Source: Chitinophaga pinensis (GTDB lineage Bacteria > Pseudomonadota > Gammaproteobacteria > Burkholderiales > Burkholderiaceae_C). From it: DNA of 64,000 nucleotides. How positions within the stretch are numbered: position 1 is the stretch's first letter; each line of letters starts with the position of its first letter. The stretch covers positions 53,512 through 117,511 of the forward strand of contig CALPRQ020000004.1 of assembly GCA_943326015.2 (NCBI GenBank), read 5' to 3'. Both the position numbers and the translations under genes were made by a program. This document shows, piece by piece, positions 44,458-53,084 of the stretch. The notes under the pieces are model-generated. The model saw only the letters and a program-made list of their open reading frames with translations. It did not search any database and was not told the DNA's origin.

Positions 44458-46056
44458 TCAGATCACGTGGAAGCCATGGGTTCCGTCGCGCCCCAGCTGC
44501 TCGATCAGACCGAATTCCCAGTCCAGATAGGCTTGCATGGCTTCGCGCGGGTTGTCGGTGCCTTCGTAGGGGCGGCGGTAGCGGTCGATGCGCGGGCTGG
44601 CCAGGTTGCGCTCACCCTGCTCGACCGGCAGGCCCGCGTCAGCCCAGGCCTGGTTGCCGCCTTCGAGTACCTGCACCTGGGCGCCGGTGGCCAGGGCCAC
44701 TTCCTCGACCGCGTACTTGGCCAGCAGACTGCTGCCACAGGTCAGCACGTAACGCCTGGCCCTGGGCACGCGGGCCAGGCCCTGCTGCAGGTCGGAGCGC
44801 AGCAGGAACCAGGCGCCGGTCACATGGCGCTTGACATGGTTGGCGCTGGTGGTGAAGTCCAGCACCGCGGTGGTGGCTGGCGGTTCACGCTCCAGGATCT
44901 CGGCCAGCCTTGCCGGTGTGATCCAGTCGACCGGTCGCGTCGGTGCGGGGTAGCGGGGCAGCGGCTGGCCGGTCTCGCTGAAGTCGGCCTGGGTCACGGC
45001 ATCGAGCACCCATACCTCCCATCCCATCTGGGCCAGCCACGAGCCGGTCATGTTGGCGCGCGCGCCGTCATCGTCCACCAGCACGATGCGCGCGCCGCGT
45101 ACCGGAGCAGAGACGTCGGTTTCCTGCACCAGCTGCCCGCCCGGGGCACTGCGGAAGCCAGGCAGGTGACCCGCGCTGTACTCCTCGGGGGTACGCACAT
45201 CGAAGCGGTAGGTAGTGCGGCTCGGCTCGGCCAGGAAGCGGTCCAGATCGGCCAGGCGAGCGCGCTGCACGCCGGCCCGGTCGGCCACGGCGCGCGCAGC
45301 CCGCGCGGCCTCGGCCTGCAATCCAGGGCTTACCGCGTGGTGGCGACGATCCGCGCCCTGGTCCAGGGTCTGGCCGGCCAGGGTCCAGCCTATGGTGCCG
45401 TTGCGCAGTGCTGCTACCGGGTTCGGAATGCCCGCATTGACCAGCGACTGGGTGCCGATGATGCTGCGGGTGCGTCCCGCGCAGTTGACGATGATGCGGG
45501 TCTTCGGATCGGGGGCATGCGCGCGCGCCCTGAGCACCAGTTCGCCGCCAGGCACACTGGTACCGCTGGGGATGCTCATGGTCTGGTACTCGTCGAAGCG
45601 CCGGGCGTCGAGCACCACCACATCGGCCTGCTGGTCGATCAGGGCCTTGACTTCCTCTGCTGACAGGGAGGGCGTGTGCCGCTTCGATTCGACCAGCTCG
45701 CCAAACGCCTTGCTTGGCACGTTGACATCGATAAACAGCTCGCCGCCGGCATCTCGCCAGCCTTGCAGCCCGCCGTCAAGCAGCGACACCTGCTGGTAGC
45801 CCAGCGCCTGCAGCCTGCGCGCGGCCGGTTTGGCCAGGCCTTCGCCGTTGTCGTAGACGACGACGGCCGTGCTCAGCCGGGGAATGCGGCTCCAGGCATC
45901 GAGCTCGATGCGGCCGAACGGCAGGTTCGCCGCGAACAGCGGGTGGGCCTGGGCGAAGGGGTCTTCTTCCCGCACGTCGAGCAACGCGATTTCGGAGCGG
46001 TCCAGCAGGGCCTGGCGGACCTGGGCATAGCTTGTCTTGGGCAATGGAGAGGTCAT
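44458..46056 (-). CDS. Four-domain rhodanese-related sulfurtransferase
   Basis: A 532-residue protein built from four tandem rhodanese homology domains (about 8-110, 128-235, 265-365, 378-480). The active-site loops read VVYDNGEG, VNCAGRTRS, VLVDDDGAR and LTCGSSLL, so a catalytic cysteine is present only in domains 2 (Cys192) and 4 (Cys440), and Asp replaces it in 1 and 3. It probably moves sulfane sulfur between thiols and an acceptor. It lies between the thiol dioxygenase and the flavoprotein gene, 11 bp from the first. Confidence 0.88.
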   Translation of the reverse strand: MTSPLPKTSYAQVRQALLDRSEIALLDVREEDPFAQAHPLFAANLPFGRIELDAWSRIPRLSTAVVVYDNGEGLAKPAARRLQALGYQQVSLLDGGLQGWRDAGGELFIDVNVPSKAFGELVESKRHTPSLSAEEVKALIDQQADVVVLDARRFDEYQTMSIPSGTSVPGGELVLRARAHAPDPKTRIIVNCAGRTRSIIGTQSLVNAGIPNPVAALRNGTIGWTLAGQTLDQGADRRHHAVSPGLQAEAARAARAVADRAGVQRARLADLDRFLAEPSRTTYRFDVRTPEEYSAGHLPGFRSAPGGQLVQETDVSAPVRGARIVLVDDDGARANMTGSWLAQMGWEVWVLDAVTQADFSETGQPLPRYPAPTRPVDWITPARLAEILEREPPATTAVLDFTTSANHVKRHVTGAWFLLRSDLQQGLARVPRARRYVLTCGSSLLAKYAVEEVALATGAQVQVLEGGNQAWADAGLPVEQGERNLASPRIDRYRRPYEGTDNPREAMQAYLDWEFGLIEQLGRDGTHGFHVI

Positions 46057-46067
46057 GTTTCGGGGGT

Positions 46068-46685
46068 TCAGACGGTCGCGGAAAAGGTACGCTCGGACGA
46101 GAGATCCCAGATATTGGGCAGGGTGGTGTTGCTGTAACCGGAGACAAAGGGCTTGCGGCTGCCGTCCTCGGCGAACACCGAACGCTGCACGGCTCCGATG
46201 TTGGCGCCATACACATGGATGCTGACGGACGCCTGGTCGCTCAGGGCATTGCTCACGCGATGCACATCGCCCAGGGTGGGCGACACCGCTTCCACCGCGC
46301 CTTGCTCAAGCCGATGCACCGCTCCCTGCGGCACCAGCCTGCCGTTGGGCGTGCGCTGGTAGGGCTGCGAGAGCTCCGCGCCGCGCAACACCCCGATCAG
46401 GCCCCACACGGTGTGATCGTGGATGGGGGTGAATTGACCTGGCCCCCAGACGAAGCTCACCACGGAAAACCGGTTCAGCGCATCGGCATGCAGCAGGTAT
46501 TGCTGGTATCGGAGCGGACTGGGCTGCGCGTAGGCCTCGGGCAGCCAGTCGTCGTGCGCGACGAGATCACGCAGCAACTCGCCGCCACTTTGAATGATCT
46601 CGGATTCACTGGGTTGGCGATCGAGCAGCCCAGCGAACTGCTGGACGAATTGGCGCAGCCGCGCCGAATGGGTTGGTGAAGTCAT
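46068..46685 (-). CDS. Cysteine dioxygenase / 3-mercaptopropionate dioxygenase-like enzyme
   Basis: A 205-residue cupin thiol dioxygenase that adds O2 to a thiol to form a sulfinic acid. Fe(II) ligands are His89 and His91 (TPIHDHTVW) and His142 (GDVHRVSN); the Ser155-His157-Tyr159 triad (SVSIHVYG) is intact. Substrate may be cysteine or 3-mercaptopropionate: bacterial enzymes of both kinds share these motifs. First gene of the leftward unit 46685-42461. Confidence 0.9.
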   Translation of the reverse strand: MTSPTHSARLRQFVQQFAGLLDRQPSESEIIQSGGELLRDLVAHDDWLPEAYAQPSPLRYQQYLLHADALNRFSVVSFVWGPGQFTPIHDHTVWGLIGVLRGAELSQPYQRTPNGRLVPQGAVHRLEQGAVEAVSPTLGDVHRVSNALSDQASVSIHVYGANIGAVQRSVFAEDGSRKPFVSGYSNTTLPNIWDLSSERTFSATV

Positions 46686-46893
46686 GAGCTGGCAATGGAA
46701 TGGGTGAACTGCCAGAACAGTGGGTCGTGACAGTCATTCGATTGCAAACGATGGCGGTCGAGATGGGTACGATTTCTTTCGTATATTCATCTTCAGTTTC
46801 CTTCGTTGCGGGCGAACCGGCGAAAGTTTGTAATGAAGCAATCACAAGGCTCGCTGGCGCTTTTTGTCGTCAGCATCTGCAAAAGGATTGATC

Positions 46894-47922
46894 ATGAAAC
46901 TGAATTCCCGTTTCCCTGTGCAGGCCGCCGGACTGTCGCGCCGCACGGTGCTGCGCTCGGTCGGTGTCGCCGGTGTCCTGGGCCTGGCGGGCATCGCCAC
47001 CCACCGTTCGGTGGCCGCTGCCGGACCGCTGCGCGATGTGAAGCTGGCCTGGAACGCGAACGCGATCTGCCTGTCCGCCGCACCGGTGGCGCTGCAGCGC
47101 GGCATCTTCGAGAAGCACGGATTGAACGTCGAGCTGGTCAATTTCGCAGGCTCGACCGACCAGCTGCTCGAGACCATCGCGACCGGCAAGGCCGATGCCG
47201 CCTTGGGCATGGTGCACCGCTGGATCAAGCCGCTCGAAGCCGGGCTCGATGTCAAGCTGGTGGGCGCCAGCCACGGCGGCTGCGTGCGCCTGGTGGGTTA
47301 CTCCCCGGCCGGAACCACTTCGCTCAAGGCGCTCAAGGGCAAGACCATTGCGGTGTCCGACCTCAACAGCCCGGGCAAGAATTTCTTCTCGGTGCTGCTC
47401 GTCAAGGCCGGGCTGGACCCGGAGCGTGACGTGAGCTGGCGCCAGTTCCCCGGTGACATGCTGGGCCTGGCGCTGGAGAAAGGCGAAGCCCACGCCATCG
47501 CCGATGCCGATCCGAACCTGCTGTTCATCGAGCGCCGCACCAAGGGCATTGTCGATCTCGCCACCAATCTGTCGGGCGAATACGCGGCCAAGACCTGCTG
47601 TGTGCTGGGGACTGGCGGCCAGCTGGTGCGCAACGACAAAGCCCTGGTGGCGTCGCTGGTGCGGGCGATCAACGAGGCGTCGGATTTCATTGCGAACAAC
47701 CCGAACGAGACCGCCAGGATCTTCCAGCCCTACACCAAGGCCTCGCTGGAGGACGTGCGTTACGTGCTGGGCACCCTGACGCACCGCAACCACCCGACGG
47801 GCCTGAGCTTGCAGAAGGAAGTCGAGTTCTATGCGCGCGACTTCAAGCTGGTCAATGTGCTCAAGCCCTCCACCGATCCGGCCCGCTTTGCCAAGCATGT
47901 CGTGGTCGACGTGCTGGCCTGA
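46894..47922 (+). CDS. Sulfonate/nitrate/taurine-type ABC transporter substrate-binding protein
   Basis: Binding protein of 342 residues with a twin-arginine-like signal (SRRTVLRSVG) cleaved near VAA. The mature part shows LAWNANAICLSAAPVALQRGIFEKHGLNVELVNF-like features (short: APVALQRGIFEKHG), KADAALGMVHRW and TTSLKALKGKTIAV, common in the NrtA/SsuA/TauA group. ATG 46894 follows AAAAGGA. First gene of an importer operon divergent from the thiol dioxygenase gene. Confidence 0.87.
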   Translation: MKLNSRFPVQAAGLSRRTVLRSVGVAGVLGLAGIATHRSVAAAGPLRDVKLAWNANAICLSAAPVALQRGIFEKHGLNVELVNFAGSTDQLLETIATGKADAALGMVHRWIKPLEAGLDVKLVGASHGGCVRLVGYSPAGTTSLKALKGKTIAVSDLNSPGKNFFSVLLVKAGLDPERDVSWRQFPGDMLGLALEKGEAHAIADADPNLLFIERRTKGIVDLATNLSGEYAAKTCCVLGTGGQLVRNDKALVASLVRAINEASDFIANNPNETARIFQPYTKASLEDVRYVLGTLTHRNHPTGLSLQKEVEFYARDFKLVNVLKPSTDPARFAKHVVVDVLA

Positions 47923-47946
47923 ACCTTTACCCAGGGAGTTTTTGTC

Positions 47947-49038
47947 ATGAGCCATCTCGAATCCGTGCTCCATCGGGGGGGCGGCCTTCCCCGGCCGCCC
48001 CACTCGGAACCCGCACCGCGCCCCGGGGCTGCGCGAAGCGGCTCCGTGCGAGCCGAGCGAGCGACGATCCAGTCAGCCGCTGCTCCTGGTCGGATCTGGT
48101 TCACCGGCCTGCTGGCCGCCTTGGCCTGGTCGGCATTGGCGCTGCTGACGCAGGCCTGGCCCAATGCGGAAGTGGGTTTCAGCGACTGGGCCTATACCGA
48201 GGAGTTTGCCTGGCTGGCCTGGGGCGTGTCGGGCGGACTGGCGCTGCTGGCGCTGCTGCCCGGCCCGCTGGCGCGCGACCGCTTGCGTTCGACCGGCCCC
48301 TGGCTGGTGACATTGGCGCTCGGCCTGGCCATATGGGAGCTGTTCACCGCCAAGACGGCCTCGCTGCCGGCGCCGTTTTTCGCTCCGCCGCAGAGCCTGA
48401 TCGAAGTCTTCGTCTCCGACTGGCCGCGGCTGCTCGACAGCGCCTGCAACTCCATCAAGTTGCTGCTGATTGGCATTCTCATCGGCGCGGTTGCCGGCTT
48501 CGTCGTGGGGGTGTTGATCGGCTGGTCCCGCACCGCCAACTACTGGATTCACCCGGTGTTGCGGGTGCTGGGCCCGGTGCCGACCACGGCGCTGCTGCCG
48601 ATCTCGTTCTACTTCTTCCCTTCCAGCTGGTCGACCGCCATCTTCCTGATCGCACTGGGCACGGCCTTCCCGGTAGCCATCCTGACCTGGTCGGGTGTCG
48701 CCAATGTCAACAAGAACTACTACGACGTGGCACGCACCATGGGGGCTTCACCCTGGTTCCTGGTGCTGCGGGTGGCGATACCGGCTTCATTGCCGCAGGT
48801 GTTCGTCGGCCTGTTCATGGGACTCGGCGCGGCCTTTTCCACCCTGGTCGTGGCCGAGATGCTGGGCGTGAAGTCCGGCCTCGGCTGGTATCTGACCTGG
48901 GCCCAGGGCTGGGCCAGCTACCCCAATATGTACGGCGCCTTGCTGGTGATGGCGGTGCTGTTCTCCGGTCTGATCTCGCTGCTGTTCCTGCTGCGTGACC
49001 GTCTGCTGTCGTGGCAGAAAGGAACCGTGAAATGGTGA
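47947..49038 (+). CDS. Sulfonate/nitrate/taurine-type ABC transporter permease
   Basis: Permease of 363 residues, about 100 longer than SsuC/TauC owing to an N-terminal extension with two extra hydrophobic helices (IWFTGLLAALAWSALALL and FAWLAWGVSGGLALLALL) after a polar lead. The core has GPVPTTALLPISFYFFP and YDVARTMGASPWFLVLRVAIP as the docking loop. Coupled to the ATPase gene by overlap. Confidence 0.88.
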   Translation: MSHLESVLHRGGGLPRPPHSEPAPRPGAARSGSVRAERATIQSAAAPGRIWFTGLLAALAWSALALLTQAWPNAEVGFSDWAYTEEFAWLAWGVSGGLALLALLPGPLARDRLRSTGPWLVTLALGLAIWELFTAKTASLPAPFFAPPQSLIEVFVSDWPRLLDSACNSIKLLLIGILIGAVAGFVVGVLIGWSRTANYWIHPVLRVLGPVPTTALLPISFYFFPSSWSTAIFLIALGTAFPVAILTWSGVANVNKNYYDVARTMGASPWFLVLRVAIPASLPQVFVGLFMGLGAAFSTLVVAEMLGVKSGLGWYLTWAQGWASYPNMYGALLVMAVLFSGLISLLFLLRDRLLSWQKGTVKW

Positions 49039-49841
49039 GCTTCGCTACCGCCGTGACCCGTCCGGATTCCACCGAAGTCACCAGCAAAGGTGCGCATATC
49101 GAGGTCAGCCATGTCAGCCACTGGTTCGATGGACCGGCGGGGCATCTGCAGGTGATCGATGAACTGGAGCTGGAGATCGAGCCCGGCGAGTTCGTGGCGC
49201 TGCTGGGCCCCAGCGGCTGCGGCAAGTCCACGCTGCTGCGCCTGGTGGCGGGCCTGGACCAGGCCACCACGGGCGAGCTGAGGCATGACGGCCAGACCAT
49301 CGCCGAGCCCGACCCTTCGCGCATCCTGGTGTTCCAGGACCCGACCCTGTTTCCCTGGCGCACGGTGTGGGACAACGTGGCCCTGGGTCTGCAGGCGCGC
49401 GGCGTGCTGAAGGCCGAACGGGCCCGGGTGGACCAGGCCCTCAGGCGGGTCGGCTTGCAGGACTTTGCCAAGGCGTTTCCGCACCAGCTGTCCGGCGGCA
49501 TGGCGCAGCGCGCCGCACTGGCGCGTGCGCTGGTGAACGACCCGAGCTTGCTGATCCTGGACGAGCCGCTGGGCAAGCTCGACTCGCTGACCCGGCTGTC
49601 GATGCAGACCGAACTGGTCGATCTGTGGCAGCGCAGCGGCTTCTCGGCCTTGCTTGTGACCCACGATGTCGAGGAGGCGCTGTTCCTGGCGCAGCGCGTC
49701 ATAGTGTTGTCGGACCGGCCGGCACGTATCCACAAGGTGCTGCACAACGATCTTCCCTACCCGAGGCACCGGGGGGACCCGCGCCTGGCCGAATTGCGCC
49801 ATGAAGCCCTGACCGCGCTTGGGCTGGATGCCAGCTGGTGA
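49032..49841 (+). CDS. Sulfonate/nitrate/taurine-type ABC transporter ATP-binding protein
   Basis: ATPase of 269 residues with [50 protein letters not shown] and VTHDVEEA. ATG 49032 overlaps the permease stop; the earlier start at 49011 would add seven residues. Its stop overlaps the GTG of the cytochrome gene. Confidence 0.9.
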   Translation: MVSFATAVTRPDSTEVTSKGAHIEVSHVSHWFDGPAGHLQVIDELELEIEPGEFVALLGPSGCGKSTLLRLVAGLDQATTGELRHDGQTIAEPDPSRILVFQDPTLFPWRTVWDNVALGLQARGVLKAERARVDQALRRVGLQDFAKAFPHQLSGGMAQRAALARALVNDPSLLILDEPLGKLDSLTRLSMQTELVDLWQRSGFSALLVTHDVEEALFLAQRVIVLSDRPARIHKVLHNDLPYPRHRGDPRLAELRHEALTALGLDASW

Positions 49842-50983
49842 ACCTGAGCCCCGATGCTGTCAACGTGCTGCTGTGGCTGTTGCATCAGGCGCAGCAGACA
49901 GGGTGGCGATGGCTGCACGCCCTGGGTCTTACGCAGCCGCTGCATGGCCAGCCCAGCTGGCCATTCACTCATCGTCTGGCGGCGGAATACCTGTTGAATG
50001 AGCCCGGCCAGTCGCGTCGCCTGGTGTTTGCCTTGGCGACGCTGCTGCTGCTGTCCTTGCTCGGCGGGCTGGCCTGGCGTTGGCGTCGCGGGCGCGGCTG
50101 GCTGGCCGGTGTGGCACTGGGGCTGCTGGTTCTGACGCCCTGGCCCGAATGGCGGCTGCTGCTTAGGCCCACGGTGCCGACCGCCTTCCACCAAACCCCC
50201 AATGGCTTCAGCGCCAGCAGCATCGTGCGGGGCCAGCGCGCCTACCAGGCGCATTGCCAGCGCTGCCATGGCGCGGACGGCCGGGGCGAGGGACCCGATG
50301 CCGCCCAGCTTCCCATGTGGCCGCCCACACTCAACGGCTCTCTGCTGTGGAAGCGGCTCGATGGTGAACTGTTCTGGACGGTCCGTCACGGCATGCAAGA
50401 CCGGCATGGGCAGGGCACCATGCCGGGCAGCAGCCTCAGCGACCAGCAGATCTGGGACCTGCTGGACTTTCTGCGGGCGCAGGCCGCGGGTCAGACATTG
50501 CGGCAGACCGGCAGCTGGATGTACCCCGTTCCGGTGCCTGATGTCCCCATCGTCTGCAGCAATGGCAGTCGCAGCCTGAGCAGCCAGCGCGGTCAGCGCT
50601 TGCGCCTGGTCCTCACGGGCGGCAAGGGTCCGGTCGCGTCGGAAGATCCGCGGCTGTCGACCGTGGCCGTGGGCAGGGAAGCGGCCGATGTCGACTGCCA
50701 TGTGGACAACGAGGAACTGATGCAGGCCTTGGCCCTTGTGGTCGGTGTCCGGCCGCAGGAGCTGCCAGGGCACCGGCTCATCGCCGACAAGCAGGGTTGG
50801 CTGCGTGTGCGTGGCCAGCCAGGCGATGAGCAGTGGTCCGAGGACGATCTGGTGTGCCGGACCAACGCAAGGCCAACAGACATGGCCAAGGCACAGGCCA
50901 ATTCGGTAGATGGTCTGGAAGCCATCATTCGCCGCATGGACAGTGAACCGGTCCGTTCGCAGCGAGGCGGATTTCCACATTGA
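49838..50983 (+). CDS. Membrane-anchored cytochrome c with unknown C-terminal domain
   Basis: A 381-residue protein starting at GTG 49838 (GTGA overlap with the ATPase stop). Two membrane helices (about 62-80 and 87-101) precede a class I cytochrome c domain: heme-binding CQRCH (140-144) and distal Met195 in GTMPG. Residues about 220-381, after a WMYPVPVPDVP linker, form an extra domain with a single-cysteine VCSNGSRSL and a later DVDCHVD. The heme domain faces the periplasm. Encoded in an importer operon and near a flavoprotein-ferredoxin pair, it may carry electrons from sulfur oxidation to the respiratory chain. Confidence 0.82.
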   Translation: MNLSPDAVNVLLWLLHQAQQTGWRWLHALGLTQPLHGQPSWPFTHRLAAEYLLNEPGQSRRLVFALATLLLLSLLGGLAWRWRRGRGWLAGVALGLLVLTPWPEWRLLLRPTVPTAFHQTPNGFSASSIVRGQRAYQAHCQRCHGADGRGEGPDAAQLPMWPPTLNGSLLWKRLDGELFWTVRHGMQDRHGQGTMPGSSLSDQQIWDLLDFLRAQAAGQTLRQTGSWMYPVPVPDVPIVCSNGSRSLSSQRGQRLRLVLTGGKGPVASEDPRLSTVAVGREAADVDCHVDNEELMQALALVVGVRPQELPGHRLIADKQGWLRVRGQPGDEQWSEDDLVCRTNARPTDMAKAQANSVDGLEAIIRRMDSEPVRSQRGGFPH

Positions 50984-51099
50984 ATCCGCATGGAATTCCT
51001 ATGCTGAAAACATATATTAAAAGCCGTTTTTCTTCGTTGAATTTCGATTGCGCTGCTTTTATCGTCTGGTCCATCTTTCGATGAATTGAAAAGTTGCCC

Positions 51100-51924
51100 A
51101 TGTCTACCATTCTCTCCTCCGCACTGCCAGCCAGTCTGCTTGCCTTGCTCAATACGCCGCCCAGAAGACAGGACTGGTTCGACGAGCCAGTTGCCTTGCG
51201 CTCGATCGAGGAAGAGCGTCAATACCGGCGCGAGCAATTGGCCATTTCGTTTCGCCTGTTTGCCCAGCATGGATTGAATGTGGGGCTGGCGGGTCATATC
51301 ACCGCGCGCGATCCCGAGTGGCATGACCATTTCTGGGTGAACCCGCTCGGCGTCAACTTCTCGCAGATCCGCGTCTCCGACCTGCTGCTGGTGAACGCGC
51401 AAGGCGAGATCGTCGTCGGCAAGGGGCCGCTGAACCGTGCCGCCTTTGCCATCCACGCCGCACTGCATGAAGCCCGGCCCGACATCGTGGCCGCGGCCCA
51501 TACCCATTCCACCTACGGCAAGGCCTGGTCCACCCTGGGCCGCCTGCTGGACCCGCTGACGCAGGACTCCTGCGCCTTCTATCAGGATCACGCCCTGTTC
51601 GATGACTTCAATGGCGTGGTGCTGGAGACCGACGAGGGTTTCCGCATCGCCAAGGCATTGGGGTCGCGCAAGGCCGTGATCCTGAAGAACCACGGCATCC
51701 TCACCGCCGGTCCTTCGGTGGAGGCCGCTGCCTGGTGGTACATCGCGCTGGAAAACGTTTGCCACACCCAATTGCTGGCCGAAGCCGCAGGCCAACCCGT
51801 TTCGATCCCGCATGAAGTCGCCTTGCGCACCCATGAGCAGGTCGGTGGCCCTGGCGGGGCGCATTACACCTTCAAGGGTCTGGCGGACATCCTGGTTCGC
51901 GATCAGCCCGAGGTGCTGCAATGA
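51100..51924 (+). CDS. Class II aldolase/adducin family protein
   Basis: A 274-residue enzyme of the class II aldolase fold. NVGLAGHITARDPE, IHAALHEARPDIVAAAHTHS (zinc-binding HTH) and VILKNHGILTAG are family marks. The ATG at 51100 is used. Members cleave or epimerise sugar phosphates or decarboxylate; here it starts an operon with an acyl-CoA dehydrogenase-fold protein, a hydroxyacid dehydrogenase, SsuD and binding proteins, so it may process the carbon skeleton of a sulfonate, which is inference. Confidence 0.85.
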   Translation: MSTILSSALPASLLALLNTPPRRQDWFDEPVALRSIEEERQYRREQLAISFRLFAQHGLNVGLAGHITARDPEWHDHFWVNPLGVNFSQIRVSDLLLVNAQGEIVVGKGPLNRAAFAIHAALHEARPDIVAAAHTHSTYGKAWSTLGRLLDPLTQDSCAFYQDHALFDDFNGVVLETDEGFRIAKALGSRKAVILKNHGILTAGPSVEAAAWWYIALENVCHTQLLAEAAGQPVSIPHEVALRTHEQVGGPGGAHYTFKGLADILVRDQPEVLQ

Positions 51925-53066
51925 ACGCCCCCCTCAACTGGAGCGAACTGGCCACCAGCCTGGCGGCGGACTTTGCCCAGCGGGCGGTCAAGCACGATCT
52001 GGAGGGAAGTTTCCCCTTTCAGAACTTCACCGATCTGCATCGCGCGGGGCTGCTCACGCTGGCTGCACCGGCAGAACTGGGCGGACAAAACGCCACGCTG
52101 GCGCAGCTCGGCGAGGTGATCGGCGCCATCGGCTATGGCGACCCGGCCACCGCGCTGGTGTTGATCATGCAATACATCCAGCACCGTTCATTGGGGCGCG
52201 CTGGCAACCGCTGGCCGCGCGATCTGGCACAGCGCGTGGTGCGCGAGGCCCATGAAAAGGGGGCACTCATCAATGCGCTGCGGGTCGAGCCCGATCTGGG
52301 CACGCCGGCGCGTGGCGGCCTGCCCGCCACCATCGCCAGCCGCACGCCAGAGGGCTGGCGCTTGAATGGACACAAGGTGTATTCGACCGGCGTGCCGGTA
52401 CTGCAGTGGTATGCGGTCTGGGTCCGCACCGATGAGACGCCACCCCGCGTGGGCACCTTGCTGGTGCCAGCCGGCCTGCCTGGCACGCGCATCGTTGAGA
52501 CCTGGGACCACCTGGGGCTACGTGCCAGCGGCAGTCATGATGTGATCTTCGAGGAGGTACTGCTCCCCTTGGGCCACGAGATCGATCTGCGCCAGCCGCA
52601 GGACTGGAGCACTGGCGACCCGCAGATGCAGGCCGAGATGACCGTGCTGATGGGCGCGCTATACACCGGCGTGGCGCGTGCCGCGCGCGACTGGCTGCTG
52701 GGATTCCTGCAGGAACGCAAGCCGTCGGCTCTGGGGGCATCACTGGCCACGCTGCCACGGGTGCAGGAGGCCGTCGGCCGCATTGAGGGGCTGCTGCTGG
52801 CCAATGACCGTCTGCTGCGCGGGCTGGCCCGAGACATCGATGCCAGTCTTGGCGTACCCGGTACCGAGAGCTCCCTGATCAAGAGCCTGCTGACCAACCA
52901 GGCGGTGCAGGCGGTGGAAATTGCCCAATCGCTCACCAGCAACCACGGACTGGCGCGCAGGAACCCGCTGGAGCGCCACTGGCGCGATGTGCTGTGCGGT
53001 CGCCTCCACACGCCGCAGGACGACAGCGTCTGGGTGGCGGCAGGGCGGCGTGCACTGGGCGTTTGA
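51921..53066 (+). CDS. Acyl-CoA dehydrogenase family protein
   Basis: A 381-residue flavoprotein of the acyl-CoA dehydrogenase fold: FPFQNFTDLHRAGLLTLAAP, GQNATLAQLGEVIGAIGYGD and WRLNGHKVYSTG, then WDHLGLRASGSHDVIFEEV. It overlaps the aldolase gene by ATGA. Closer in style to the SfnB/DszC-like proteins found with sulfur monooxygenases than to beta-oxidation enzymes; it is distinct from the protein at 14624. Confidence 0.83.
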   Translation: MNAPLNWSELATSLAADFAQRAVKHDLEGSFPFQNFTDLHRAGLLTLAAPAELGGQNATLAQLGEVIGAIGYGDPATALVLIMQYIQHRSLGRAGNRWPRDLAQRVVREAHEKGALINALRVEPDLGTPARGGLPATIASRTPEGWRLNGHKVYSTGVPVLQWYAVWVRTDETPPRVGTLLVPAGLPGTRIVETWDHLGLRASGSHDVIFEEVLLPLGHEIDLRQPQDWSTGDPQMQAEMTVLMGALYTGVARAARDWLLGFLQERKPSALGASLATLPRVQEAVGRIEGLLLANDRLLRGLARDIDASLGVPGTESSLIKSLLTNQAVQAVEIAQSLTSNHGLARRNPLERHWRDVLCGRLHTPQDDSVWVAAGRRALGV

Positions 53067-53084
53067 GTCAAGGAAGCTCCAGCC

